From assembly GCA_014773175.1 (NCBI GenBank), contig VXCM01000814.1, positions 145,134 through 209,133 of the forward strand: DNA of 64,000 bases, given 5' to 3'. Source of the stretch: Lucifuga dentata (Eukaryota > Chordata > Actinopteri > Ophidiiformes > Bythitidae). Shown piece by piece: positions 54,628 through 64,000 of the stretch. A model generated the notes under the pieces. That model searched no databases, had not been told where the DNA came from, and worked only from the letters and a program-made list of their open reading frames with translations. The position numbers were made by a program, and so were the translations under genes. How positions within the stretch are numbered: position 1 is the stretch's first letter; each line of letters opens with the position of its first letter.

Positions 54628-55413
54628 CTACATTTTGAGCGATGTGCTTGCACTCTCTGCACACTTGGTGCAGAACTCCACAGAGACGTGGTTCTTGTCC
54701 ACGTGCAGACACACGCCAGCTGATGTCTCTTTCTCCTCCACTTTCACACGCTTACTCGGCAAGGCGTAATCATGGTCATTTGAGCTGGACCCCTGGAAAA
54801 GCGAGGAAGATAATTTCATCCCATTCACACCGCTTAGCCTGGTCAAGACCTGGGCTAACATGCTCTCATTGGCCAGCACGGCCCTCAGGTACCTGGTCTC
54901 ATCTTCTAACTCTTCCACTCTCTTCGTCAACTGACAGTTTTCCCGTTTGAGCACATTGTTTTCTGTCGACAGAATGCCAACTTTCTTCTCCAGACTACTG
55001 ACGTATTCTTTCTTCTTGAGACGATTCAATCTAGCAGCAATGGCATTTTTGTTGATCACATGGCTTGACTGGTTTTGTTGGTTCTTCATGTTCAGGTTGG
55101 ACGATATTCTTTCTGGAAAAGAGGCAGCTGAAGCCTCAATCCCGGAATCATGAGCAATGGTATTGTACACACCCATTTCACTCAAGCCAACATCGAGGAG
55201 GGGGAAGGATGAATCTCTTCCTAATGTCCATTTTAGGTCTTCCATTGCAAACAGGTCATCCAGATCTATTCCAACTGTGTCGATGTCCTCAGTAGGAAAG
55301 CTTTCAGATGGGCTTGGTAGGTTCTCTTCTGCTTCCACTGCATCTACAATTTCCACTTCCAGAGACTCGGCCTCCGTTTTGTTCATGATGCGACCTCTTC
55401 TTCTGGTTATCAT
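54628..55413 (-). CDS. crebzf: CREB/ATF bZIP transcription factor (Zhangfei)
   Basis: An uninterrupted 261-residue frame. The N-terminus is acidic (residues about 17-60). A bZIP domain follows: basic region [18 protein letters not shown] at 121-138, in which the usual Cys/Ser before the last Arg is Asn, then a leucine zipper to about 180 ending [14 protein letters not shown] at 213-216 fits the HCF-binding motif (D/E)HxY, the hallmark of Zhangfei and Luman proteins. The C-terminus ([16 protein letters not shown]...SSLKM type) is near-identical to the vertebrate protein. CREBZF is a nuclear co-regulator that works through HCF-1 and represses several bZIP or stress pathways. The coding region has no intron; a 5' UTR intron is visible upstream. 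Confidence 0.93.
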   Translation of the reverse strand: MITRRRGRIMNKTEAESLEVEIVDAVEAEENLPSPSESFPTEDIDTVGIDLDDLFAMEDLKWTLGRDSSFPLLDVGLSEMGVYNTIAHDSGIEASAASFPERISSNLNMKNQQNQSSHVINKNAIAARLNRLKKKEYVSSLEKKVGILSTENNVLKRENCQLTKRVEELEDETRYLRAVLANESMLAQVLTRLSGVNGMKLSSSLFQGSSSNDHDYALPSKRVKVEEKETSAGVCLHVDKNHVSVEFCTKCAESASTSLKM

Positions 55414-55473
55414 TGTGATTTGCTAGTGGAAGCACAAGAGTGCTGTCCAAAAATGACCTTGGAATTCCAATAA

Positions 55474-56455
55474 CTGAAAAGACAAACAAAGATCTCTGTT
55501 AAAATATAACGTTATAACAGTTACTGATACATATGCTCAGAGAAAAAAAAAACATTTTCTTTTAAATCTTGACTAATTATTAATCACTGCAATAAAGTAA
55601 AATCGAGTAAATAAAATGCTAAACCTGATTGCTCGTTTCCATGTCATAAAATGACAAATGGTCAAACTATGCTAGAAATGAAGGTCGACTTGTGCTAACA
55701 TGTGAGCAGTAAATGTCTTTCCTGATATTATCATAGCGTCAATCCTTGTTGTCAATAGTATAATACTAAACTGCAGCTCCAGTGTATAGATCAAGTATTT
55801 TCTGAATTAAAGCGTATGATAACACTATCAGCATAGAACTATCTGTTCAGCCATGAAGATACTAATTCATATCTGTGAAAAATATTTTACAGTTGCTATT
55901 TGAATGTTTTGGCTGGTGTCATCTGTCTGAAGTAATATACTCCTTACAGCCACCATTTTCCCCCAAACGCTGAGGTGTGTTCAAACGTATTTCCAACATA
56001 ACAGATTGCTAGCTTGAACTGAGCTAGTCCAAACAGCTGTTACAAACCACTCTAATTCATTTTGCGTCACTTTTTCCTAACCGATTCCAACTTTTTGTTT
56101 ACTTTTTTTTAAATGCTGAAAATGAATTCTGAAGTGATAAAGATTTACAACTAACAGTATGCGGTATCAAACTAGTAGCTAGCATTAGCCTGCTAACTAG
56201 GCCGCAAAAAAGTACAGGACACCGGCTTTCAGAAATATTTGTTAGCTAACACAGCTAGTTTGCCAGTGTTACGTTTCTATAACATTTCTTAGTCATTTCG
56301 CTTGGCGCTCTCGTGTAAATAGCCCATCTGCCAAACGTAGGTTGCGTTAGCTAAATACCCAGCTAAGCTAACTAGCTTGAAGCCATGCGGTACTTGGAAC
56401 AACACCCTTGAATGACGCAGCATCTTGTAACCACAATTATTCGACCGGTACTTAC
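55474..56455 (-). other. crebzf: 5' UTR intron of crebzf
   Basis: On the minus strand a donor GCACG|GTAAGTACC begins at 56455, and a pyrimidine-rich acceptor (TTTGTCTTTTCAG) ends at 55474. The intron separates a non-coding first exon (about 56456-56600) from the coding exon that continues to the ATG at 55413. Confidence 0.65.
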
Positions 56456-56625
56456 CGTGCGAAGTAAAACAAACAAAAAAAATAGTTGATTATATAATAA
56501 ACTATTGAAGTGGGGCCTTTGATGGAGCTGAGACGATTGATGAATGCTTTCTTAATATCCCAGTTTAAAAATAAATAGCGAAGACAACAATAGCGCGATC
56601 ATCCGACTTCAGCTGAAAACGTCTT
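56456..56625 (-). promoter_or_regulatory. crebzf: crebzf first non-coding exon and promoter region
   Basis: This interval lies between the 5' donor at 56455 and a LINE tail starting at about 56626. The promoter must either be compressed into this space or use LINE-derived sequence. No TATA box is evident. Confidence 0.4.
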
Positions 56626-57150
56626 CTTCTTCTTCTTTTTAAGGTTTTATGGCGGTTGGCAAACAACAAAATGGTGCATTACCGCCACCAACTGGTAAGG
56701 AGTATGGATCTGAATTTCACGATCTCTTTTAAAAAAAAAAAAAAAATNAAAAAAAAAAAAAAAATCATATTCTGTTACTCAACCCAGTTCTTCTTACATA
56801 GTGAAACAAAAATGAATAACATAAACCCCCTGAACTTTGTTGTAAAATATCTTGCAGTTTGTAGTTTACCTTTATCTCTCTAAGAGTTATCATCAGCTGT
56901 CTTCTTTCTTCTGTACATTTGGAGTTTATTACATGCTGTATTGTTTCATCTGCATTACAGTAATCAAATCTTCCTATATTATGTATTTCTATTCTAAAAC
57001 GTGAACTGTTCAATGTTCAACACTGTGTCCAAACCTCAACCTCGAAATGATTGTTTCATCTCTTCGATTTCTTCCTTCTGATCTCATTTTCCAAACTGTT
57101 CTCTGAATATTGTAATACCTCCGTCCTCTTATACTTTACACCTAGTAATG
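56626..57150 (-). mobile_element. 5'-truncated non-LTR retrotransposon (LINE) remnant
   Basis: Read on the minus strand, a decayed ORF2 C-terminus is visible: FRIEIHNIGRFDYCNADETI, then QHVI, ERRQLMITLREIKV and GLCYSFLFHYVRRTG before a stop at 56765. The C-x(n)-ETxxHV pattern is the usual end of fish LINE ORF2 proteins. A conserved 3' UTR follows (GGTGGCGGTAATGCACCATTT) and a (GAA)n tail at 56626-56640. Stops and frame breaks upstream show it is dead. A homopolymer join (N56748) lies inside. Confidence 0.75.
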
Positions 57151-58168
57151 TAATGATTATTTAATCATTAGTATTATGTAATTATAAAATCTGGACTGCC
57201 ACAAATGTTATCAGCTAAATATCATAGATATGAAGATTCAAACTTTATTGTTAATGATGTACTTAGTTGCCTTTTTACAGAAAATATTTTAAATTTAATT
57301 CCTCTTAATTTTGAAACACAATCACAATTTCCTGATGGTAAACATTTTTTTTATTTTAAGGAAAAGGTCATAAGTATAAATTCATTTGAATTTAAATGAA
57401 TTAAAGCAACATTATGGTAAACCGTTAGAGGTTGAGCTTTTGGATTGGATTTACCTCAGGCTACATCCCGTCACTGTTGCTGCAGTTTTTGGTTTTTTTT
57501 TTAAATCACTTCTATCAATATGTTCTTTCTACATGCTAATTAACTATGCTATCTAGTTGTACTTTACTTTTGTACTATAGTTTTATGTGCTTTATTTTGG
57601 GTTAGAGATTAGGTTTGAGGTTAACCCAAACACATATTATCCTTTGCAGTCATAACAGTGATCAAACATTTTTCCTAATGAATTACCTGTTCCCCACAGC
57701 TCATATAGTAACTCCTGGGAAAGACATAAAACTCTCAATGAACTTATCTTCCTTCAGTAGAAACAGGTTTTATTTAACATACACGTTTGTAGCAGAAATT
57801 ATATTACAAAAAAAAACAAAAAAACAGAAAACACCTTATGTTCTTTTGACGGGGTTTTTTAACTAAAAGTCACTTAATACCAAAAATTGTGTAAACTGAA
57901 AATTGCATTAACAGTGAAAGATAACTTCCATTACTTGAAAAATACCACTGCCAAGTAAATAAATCTCAACAAATTAATCATTTTCCAACTCACATCACAC
58001 ATGTTGTGCAGTTTATGCTGTTTTATATGCTGTTAAATATCTCTGTACTATAGGTCTACTTGGATCTTAGCCACATTGGAAATATTATAGCTAGAGCACT
58101 GAGCATGGAGGCTTTTGTAAATGATTTATATGTAAGCTATATTTTCTAACGCAACAGAATATATTCTA
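57151..58168. other. AT-rich spacer and probable las1l 3' flank
   Basis: There is no recognisable coding sequence. A minus-strand AATAAA (plus TTTATT at 57769-57774) could serve las1l, giving a 3' UTR of about 0.6 kb, but other signals are possible. Confidence 0.4.
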
Positions 58169-58297
58169 CAACAAGCTATATTTAGTACATAATTATTTTT
58201 TGCATTTTCTTTTTTTTTTTTATGTCTTTTTCNCAACAAGCTATATTTAGTACATAATTATTTTTTGCATTTTCTTTTTTTTTTTTATGTCTTTTTC
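58169..58297. other. Assembly duplication around N58233
   Basis: The 64 bases 58169-58232 are repeated at 58234-58297 with one N between, just downstream of the las1l stop. It is the same artefact as at 31216 and 45320. Confidence 0.9.
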
Positions 58298-58380
58298 TAT
58301 CAAATGTCAAATAAACAGTAAGCAAGAACTCCATAATGCAGTACCAGGTTAATTTCCCATTTCCCTGCATATAACATGAC

Positions 58381-60108
58381 TCAAAAAAGCTGAAGTCCAG
58401 TTTTCAGCTTGGTGACATCATTGTGTGTCCAAAGAAGTCCATCAACTGTTCTTGCTGGTGCTGAGACTCCTGGAACAGCGCGTGGCGTGCTGCTCTCCAA
58501 CTCCACCGGCTGGTCAAAAACTGTCATTGTTGAGTAGTTTTCCACCATGAGGCATGAAGGGTCATCTGACTGTCCTGGTACTTTACCGAGAGGATAGTTC
58601 TTCCATAAAACTTTATCACTGCACACCTGCCATGGAGAACCTCTGAGCAACTTTGCCTTTTCTGCCTGAACATCTGCATGTTTGTAACCCTGGGAGGACT
58701 CGCTCCTCTCAAAGTCAGCCCTCGGACGCCAGATATGGTCATGGTATCTTGAATGCTGCATCTTCTCGTGTAAGCTCTCCAGTGTGTATATCGGCTGTTC
58801 TTTCTGCTCTGGGTGAGGATCACCTCTCGACTGTTCAGTCTGTGTGTAGATAGAGCAGAGTTGGAGCAGCTTCTGTCGGGTTTCCAATGGAAGCGGATGT
58901 TCCATATCATCCAGGATCAACTGAAGCAAGTGAGGTGTGCTGATGCAGGGAGCATCCAGACAGGCAGACAGCAGCTGCTGCCACCTTAACTGGATGCGGT
59001 TTACAAAAATTCTGTCCTTCATTCTGGCTTTCTTCTGAACTTTTGTTTCAAAGTGGTATTCAAACTTGTTGCTGTTACAGAGGATAAGCTCTGAGATCCA
59101 AGCAGAAATGTAGAAAGACCTGTGGTTACTGGGCTCTCTGGAAAGCTGCTTAAGCTCAGCAAACAGCTTCTCTAGGAGGAGGTGAATAAATGATGGTGAG
59201 TTGAGCATCTTAAGGAGGGGCAGCCAAAAACGCAGAAATGTTTGAGGAAGTTGGTGGGCAGTGGGATTTGCACTGTCAGAAGAGTCGCAGCCTAATGTGT
59301 CTAGCTGTTCAGTGGTAGGTATTAGAAATCCATCTTCAATCAACACATCAACCAGCAATTCACTCGACTCTAAAGCAAACTGCTTGATCTCAGCTAAGAT
59401 CCAGCTCATGTCTGCAAGGGGGGCTGGCCACAAGCTCTTCTCTTTGTCTTCAGGGAGCCCATTAAAAGCCTGGTACTGATCCTTCTCAAAAGATATCAGC
59501 AGTTCCCGTATATTTTTGTAGGCTTCTATCTCTTTTTGCTTTGCAATGAACTCATCCTCTTGCTGTTTCAAATCATTCTCTTCATCCTCTCCATCTGACT
59601 GTGATTCCCACTCGTCATTTATCCCACCTCCCAACTGTCTGGACCAGTACTCCTGCTGGAGCCACTCCAAAACCACTTTGCAGCCCTTTCGACACCATTT
59701 CAAGGTTGGGAGCTTGCGGTGTGTAACATCATGCCTGAGGTCTACCACCCACTCCGGAATGTTCAGGTTCCCTGCCAGCCTCCTCAGTGGACGAGCAGTT
59801 CTCCCCTGCTGACGTTCAGTGATTAAATTGACAAACCTCACCAGGGCTGCTCCGTAAAGTAGAACCAGGTCGTCTCCGTCCAGCTGTCTGGACCTGTCCA
59901 GGACCTGGCAACGCACCAGGTCTGCTGTGCAATCCACGGCCACTGGAGTGCTGTTGGCATACCTGACTTTCCAGGCAGATATCCTCTGCAAGGCGTATCT
60001 CTGTAAGGAACAGTCCTTTGAATACAGATACTCCAGAACCTGATCCCACTCTGCTTTGTTGATCCACGCCACCACATGGCGTTGTTTCTCTGAGCTCTTC
60101 TTCTTCAT
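58381..60108 (-). CDS. las1l: Ribosome biogenesis endonuclease LAS1-like, single exon
   Basis: A 575-residue frame from MKKKSSEKQRHVVAWINKAE to the conserved C-terminus LLWTHNDVTKLKTGLQLF. LAS1L cuts ITS2 of pre-rRNA together with the kinase NOL9 during 60S maturation, in the nucleolus. The N-terminal HEPN domain (residues about 10-165) is clear: AWINKAEWDQV, LQRYALQRISAWKVR, LLYGAALVRFVNLI, IPEWVVDLRHDVTHRKLP. The RNase motif RxxxxH is RHDVTH, 125-130. A conserved C-terminal block (GSPWQVCSDKVLW, YPLGKVPGQSDDPS) is present, but the long acidic stretch of the mammalian protein is not. The frame stays open upstream to 60276; those 56 residues look non-homologous, so I place the start at 60108. 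Unlike the multi-exon human gene, no intron interrupts it. Confidence 0.92.
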   Translation of the reverse strand: MKKKSSEKQRHVVAWINKAEWDQVLEYLYSKDCSLQRYALQRISAWKVRYANSTPVAVDCTADLVRCQVLDRSRQLDGDDLVLLYGAALVRFVNLITERQQGRTARPLRRLAGNLNIPEWVVDLRHDVTHRKLPTLKWCRKGCKVVLEWLQQEYWSRQLGGGINDEWESQSDGEDEENDLKQQEDEFIAKQKEIEAYKNIRELLISFEKDQYQAFNGLPEDKEKSLWPAPLADMSWILAEIKQFALESSELLVDVLIEDGFLIPTTEQLDTLGCDSSDSANPTAHQLPQTFLRFWLPLLKMLNSPSFIHLLLEKLFAELKQLSREPSNHRSFYISAWISELILCNSNKFEYHFETKVQKKARMKDRIFVNRIQLRWQQLLSACLDAPCISTPHLLQLILDDMEHPLPLETRQKLLQLCSIYTQTEQSRGDPHPEQKEQPIYTLESLHEKMQHSRYHDHIWRPRADFERSESSQGYKHADVQAEKAKLLRGSPWQVCSDKVLWKNYPLGKVPGQSDDPSCLMVENYSTMTVFDQPVELESSTPRAVPGVSAPARTVDGLLWTHNDVTKLKTGLQLF

Positions 60109-60325
60109 TTTAACGGTAGAGCAGATGTACGGTAGACTTACGCATACACGTAAAGCACTTATAGAGCGATAAATTAGTCTTAAACCTGTAGCTGATAAAT
60201 ATACCCTGCTACGTGAAATATATGCGGCTTGAATTCGTTTATCCACCGAGTGTCTCAAATCCCGGAAATGACACAAAAACTCGTCGTCTTGAACGTCATC
60301 ATGGCGACGCAGGTTTACTTGGAAA
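60109..60325. promoter_or_regulatory. Shared las1l/haus7 bidirectional promoter
   Basis: Only 217 bp separate the chosen start codons of two divergent genes, so their promoters and 5' UTRs must overlap or share elements. There is no TATA box at a suitable place. Upstream, out-of-frame ATGs for haus7 occur at 60229 and 60301. Confidence 0.6.
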
Positions 60326-62812
60326 ATGGCGGGTGCTTTGAAAGAGCAACAACTTGCACAAAACGTTTACGCTGCTTTGCAGGTAAAAAGATGTTAGATA
60401 ATGTAAAACTAGCTTTAAACAGTACCGGACATGATTAAGTTACCAAAGTCGTCTGGGAGCTCAGTTATTAATGCTAATGTAGATGCGTAGCGCTAAATGT
60501 GTCAAACCTATGCGTACTTGCATGGATGTTAGCTTTAGCTTGAGCTAGCTGCACGTCTAAACAGCTTAAATATCATATCTGTGTTTGTCTTCGTCCAGGC
60601 TGCGTCTTGTCCGTTGGTGGAAGGTCTGCACCTGCAGGAAGCAGACAGCATGCTGCAGCTGCTGTGTGTTCCCTCTCAGCACCGCACAGACATACTGACA
60701 TGGATCTGCAGCAGGTAAGTTAGATAATATAAGGTACAATAAGTTAAATATTTTAAACGAACTGCACAAATTAAGCCCTCTCCTGCAATGTCTTTACTTC
60801 TCGCTTTCAGCATCAACCCAAACTTTGCCAATGTAAAGGCGATGTCGATGAGATCCAAAGACCCAGATATTTTGACTAAAGGTGACATGATTGTTTTTCA
60901 AAGGCTACTTGTCCTACATGGTACATGGTTAGCTGTCTTATGAAAGGAGAAATCTGATCTCATGTACATGATGCATTATTTGTAGTCTTAAATGGTTATT
61001 TTCTTACATGCAAGCAGAGATTGCTGTGCTTGGGCAGGAGCTGCTGCTGTGCAAAGCAGATGACTTGGACTTGATCAAGGTAAAACTTTCCCTAAAGCTG
61101 GTGTAGATGGGATAGAGATGAACAGAGAGGATGTTGCCCAATGTATAATAAAGTTTTGTACTTCTATTATTGGTGTTACATATGTTCGTGATTGGAAAAT
61201 ATCCTTGTTTGGCCTTCCAGGGTAATGCAAGTCATCTCCAACAGCTTCAGTTCCTGGATCAGCTTTTAACTGTAGTCCCAGGTAGCGACAAGTCTGAGCA
61301 CAAAATGGACGAAGAGATCCTACTGAATGAACTCTACGCTGCTGAGAGTCTGCCCCACCTCACACAAATGCTCAACCCCACAATTGACCCCTGGCCTGCA
61401 CATATCAAGTATGTATGCTTTCTTTTTTTTATTCTCCAAGACAAGTCTCTTCTCCCTCTATTTATCAACTTCATGTTTTCTCTCTCTTAACCTTAATTTA
61501 TTTTTAGTGTATGATTATTATATGGCAGACCTGACTGTCCTGTGATGTGTTCCTGAACTTGGTTGGACCACTGTCTTCATCTGTTTTCTTTTGTCTGTTT
61601 TCTTTCCTCATCTCATAGGGCTTTACGTAAGGGTCAGAAGTCATCTTATAAGCCGAGTAGGGAAGAGGCTGCTGATGTTGCTGCCCTTCTGCAGATGACT
61701 CAGTCAGCATTACAGCAGCTACAATCAGAGGTACAGTGTTCTGCTGGTGCTGCCAGTAATATTAAAGAGTTTTCAATGGGAGTAGAGTGTCAGGGCTAAA
61801 ATGCTTTAAAATATATTTTTTTAAAAATTCTGTCTTATTAGAAGTTTGATTTTCTTATTTGATTGGCTTGTTTGCACAGAAAGGTATTTTACCAATGTGA
61901 TTTGTAATATTAACATTTGTAACATACTGTATTTTTTTTTTTTTTACAAAGGGCACAGATCCAGCAGCTAATAAATGCGATGTGTTTGCTATTTCCTTCT
62001 CTTTTTTACATTTATCTCAGTGTGAATTCCTGCACAGTGAAGCACAGAGTCCCAGCACCTTCTTTCCAAGCGCTTTGCGTGTGGCAGCGTGTGACCTCCA
62101 ACAGCTGATGGCTACTTTCAGCCATGTTTATGAAACAGACTTCCGAGCTTACTGCAGCAGAGATCCTCCCAGCCTCAGCACAGAGACCAGTGTCTTCCAG
62201 AGAGTACACCAGCTACTGCTGGCCTGCAATACGGTAAGGTTGTTTTTTTTAATTTAGGGAGTGGTAATGTGTTTTTTTGTTTTTTTTTTTGTTAAGGCAA
62301 TTTATTTCCTCTCTTCTTAAAGAGCTCAGGCTGGGTCGGGAACTGTTAATGTAAAGCCCTTTGAACCAGTGTATGTGATATTGGGCTATACAAAAACTTG
62401 ACTTGACTATACACATACTAGATGTAGATCATTTTTGCCTACATACATATAAGCAGAAATGTTCGACATACTCACTTCTAAAATCTCTCTTGGTCTGATG
62501 CATGTTGAAGCAAGTCACACAGATACTTTTTCCTCTTGCTCTTGTTTGTCAGGAGTTGGAAATGCTAAATGAAGTATCAGAAGCATCTGTGTCTATGACT
62601 GAGGAAGTGAGCCAACTACAAACACAGCCTCGCTACTGGAGCCGTGCAAAGAAGCACACATTACGTAAGGGGACACATTCTCTCTTATTTACACATGTAC
62701 AGTGCGTTCCACGTTGTTAATGTCTGATTCCTGCTTTTATTTTTTGCTAGCGGACCAATTGGAGGAACTTGCCAGACGATACAGAGATTTCCTCTCTCTG
62801 CTTCATTCCTAG
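60326..62812 (+). CDS. haus7: HAUS augmin-like complex subunit 7, nine exons
   Basis: Exons 60326-60382, 60599-60714, 60811-60881, 61018-61079, 61221-61408, 61619-61730, 62021-62233, 62553-62664 and 62751-62812 (TAG) have GT-AG borders and sum to 993 nt, 330 residues, near the human length. HAUS7 is part of the eight-subunit augmin complex, which recruits gamma-tubulin to spindle microtubules for branching nucleation. Matches to the vertebrate protein include CPLVEGLHLQE, LLCVPSQHRTDILTWIC, GQELLLCKADD, QFLDQLLTVV and a MLNPTIDPWP block. Predicted helices/coiled coil lie in the later exons. ATG 60326 (MAGALKEQ) is chosen because it is in frame with the conserved exon 2. Confidence 0.9.
62350..62409 (-). 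repeat. Short interspersed repeat, opposite orientation
   Basis: Reverse-complemented, it reads GTCAAGTCAAGTTTTTGTAT, then AGCCCAATATCACATACAC and TCAAAGGGCTTTACAT, matching the family at 17770-17950. It lies in the haus7 intron before exon 8. Confidence 0.65.
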
Positions 62813-63041
62813 CAAAGCCTATAAACACAGACAGCAGTGTTTACATCACACACATAGATTGACATCATCAAAATTAATGAATGAAGCACATCAGATAATG
62901 GTTCCAAACCAGTGGGTATTCTGATTGAGTGGTTATTTGTTTGATAGGCACAGTTATCACTGTAACATGAATATAGTATTCCTTTTAGTTGATATTTCCT
63001 CTAATCAATGTAAATGTATAATAATCTTATCTTTATGTCTA

Positions 63042-63047
63042 AATAAA
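63042..63047 (+). terminator. haus7: haus7 polyadenylation signal
   Basis: Canonical AATAAA 230 bp after the haus7 stop, in AT-rich DNA. There is no competing signal closer to the stop. Confidence 0.6.
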
Positions 63048-63669
63048 TGTAAATAAGGAATTTTAAATAATGCATTCTATTCTAATTCCAACTAGTTTGA
63101 CCCAAACCCAAACCAGAGATTTCTAATTTTTCTTCCTCTTTCCTACCACGTTAAGCTAATCAAGTCTTCCTTTTTGCATCGATTGATGATTGTGAAACTA
63201 TCTTTGTATATTTTGTGACTAAATTTCAGGTTTACAAAATCAGTCTATTATTATCTGTGTAGCTTTGGTAGACGGTGATCAGGGCGAAGGTGAACGCCTC
63301 AGATGCAGAAGAAAAGTCAGATGGCAGCATACAGTTGAAAACATTTAATGTAATGAAGTAAATGTGGCAGCTGTGAAGAAACAGGTGAAATAAAAATGTC
63401 TCAACATCGTAGCTGCTCAAGCTGGTGGCACAGGAGTCATCACACAAAATTCTTGATGAGTTTTATATTTTTTTGTTGAGTATGTACATCTATTTACTCT
63501 GATTCCACAATGCCAAAAAAGTTCAATATGTCATTAGCCTAAAGCATTAGTCATTAGGTCTAAGATGGACTACAGTCAAAGCTATATTTTCCAAGACAGT
63601 TCTCCACTTCCAAATCCTGCTCATCCTGACTCCTCAGTCCCAGCAAGCTGCGGTAGTCCTGCAGGCTTG

Positions 63670-64000
63670 TTAGAATCCTTTTTGGGCCAGCCAGTCTTTC
63701 AGCTCTTTATCAAAGTGACCTTTGACCCGTAGAGTCATGGTCACCTCATTCACCTGTGTGGGAAGGTCCTTGCCCGTCACTTCTTTCAGATACTGCTTCA
63801 CCTCCTTCTCCAGAGCCCAGATGTCCCCCTCCACTTTCCGTATCAGCGTTGTCTTACGGCTGCCGCAAGTCATGTCGGTGTAAACGGGGATGTTGTGCAT
63901 ACGGGAGCGGCGGATCATGTACGGTAGAGGCGGGGGAGAATCTGCAGGGGGGATCCAGCCTGACGGTGTGGGACCGTCGTGTTTTGGCGGAGTGGGGACT
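63670..64000 (-). CDS. mrpl49: Mitochondrial ribosomal protein L49 (partial, 3' part)
   Basis: The minus-strand frame enters at the right edge and ends at TAA (63672-63670), giving 109 visible residues: [40 protein letters not shown], then [18 protein letters not shown] and [20 protein letters not shown], ending WLAQKGF. This is the Img2-type domain of MRPL49, a nuclear-encoded subunit of the large mitochondrial ribosomal subunit. The N-terminus with the import signal lies outside the window. The gene converges on haus7; a minus-strand ATTAAA (plus TTTAAT, 63344-63349) may be its poly(A) signal. Confidence 0.93.
   Translation of the reverse strand, partial: VPTPPKHDGPTPSGWIPPADSPPPLPYMIRRSRMHNIPVYTDMTCGSRKTTLIRKVEGDIWALEKEVKQYLKEVTGKDLPTQVNEVTMTLRVKGHFDKELKDWLAQKGF

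Noticed and set aside
60109..60276. 56-residue N-terminal extension of las1l
   Set aside because: The frame is open but the residues do not resemble the LAS1L N-terminus, and the ATG at 60108 sits just before the conserved VAW segment. Kept only as a question for ribosome profiling.

Overview
The window is vertebrate nuclear DNA, almost certainly from a ray-finned (teleost) fish. The genes are split by GT-AG introns and the encoded proteins match vertebrate families end to end. The non-coding DNA is rich in dinucleotide microsatellites and fish-type repeats: a Tc1-like relic, a LINE tail and a TTAA-flanked foldback element. There is no prokaryotic or viral gene content. I could read six genes and assemble them exon by exon: ccnq (+), atp2b3 (+), crebzf (-), las1l (-), haus7 (+) and the 3' part of mrpl49 (-), which runs off the right edge.

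Layout. 1-2.18 kb is non-coding upstream DNA. 2.18-5.28 kb holds ccnq (cyclin Q, the CDK10 partner) in five exons with a 774-nt coding sequence. 6.3-11.5 kb is intergenic, with a Tc1 relic at 10.5 kb and a perfect 46-bp palindrome at 11.2 kb. 11.5-49.5 kb is atp2b3 (plasma membrane Ca2+ ATPase 3): a CpG-rich leader with a 133-N gap, probable non-coding exons, a first coding exon at 16.78 kb and a last exon ending at 45784. All exons join in phase. The classical PMCA alternative-splicing sites are visible: site A (a 42-nt exon plus an unexpected 57-nt in-frame candidate exon) and site C (a 160-nt exon that shifts the last exon into another frame with a conserved short tail). 49.5-53.5 kb is intergenic, with a second copy of the foldback element. 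53.5-56.6 kb is crebzf, an HCF-binding bZIP factor with an intronless coding region. 58.4-60.1 kb is las1l, a pre-rRNA ITS2 endonuclease encoded here in one uninterrupted reading frame. haus7 (augmin subunit) starts head-to-head with it and runs in nine exons to 62.8 kb.

The genes are not a functional operon; they share a neighbourhood. From memory, ccnq, atp2b3 and haus7 are also neighbours on human Xq28, so this looks like a conserved vertebrate block into which crebzf, las1l and mrpl49 (elsewhere in human) are interleaved.

Assembly quality matters here. Besides the 133-N gap there are single Ns. Where the flanks are unique sequence they are bordered by 61-66 bp direct duplications (N at 31216, 35225, 36996, 45320, 45842, 58233), the signature of overlapping contig ends that were not merged. 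Three of these hit atp2b3 exons and one starts at its stop codon. I found no convincing wholly new biological system. The best leads are the extra site-A exon, the single-exon las1l, the foldback element and several perfect hairpins.
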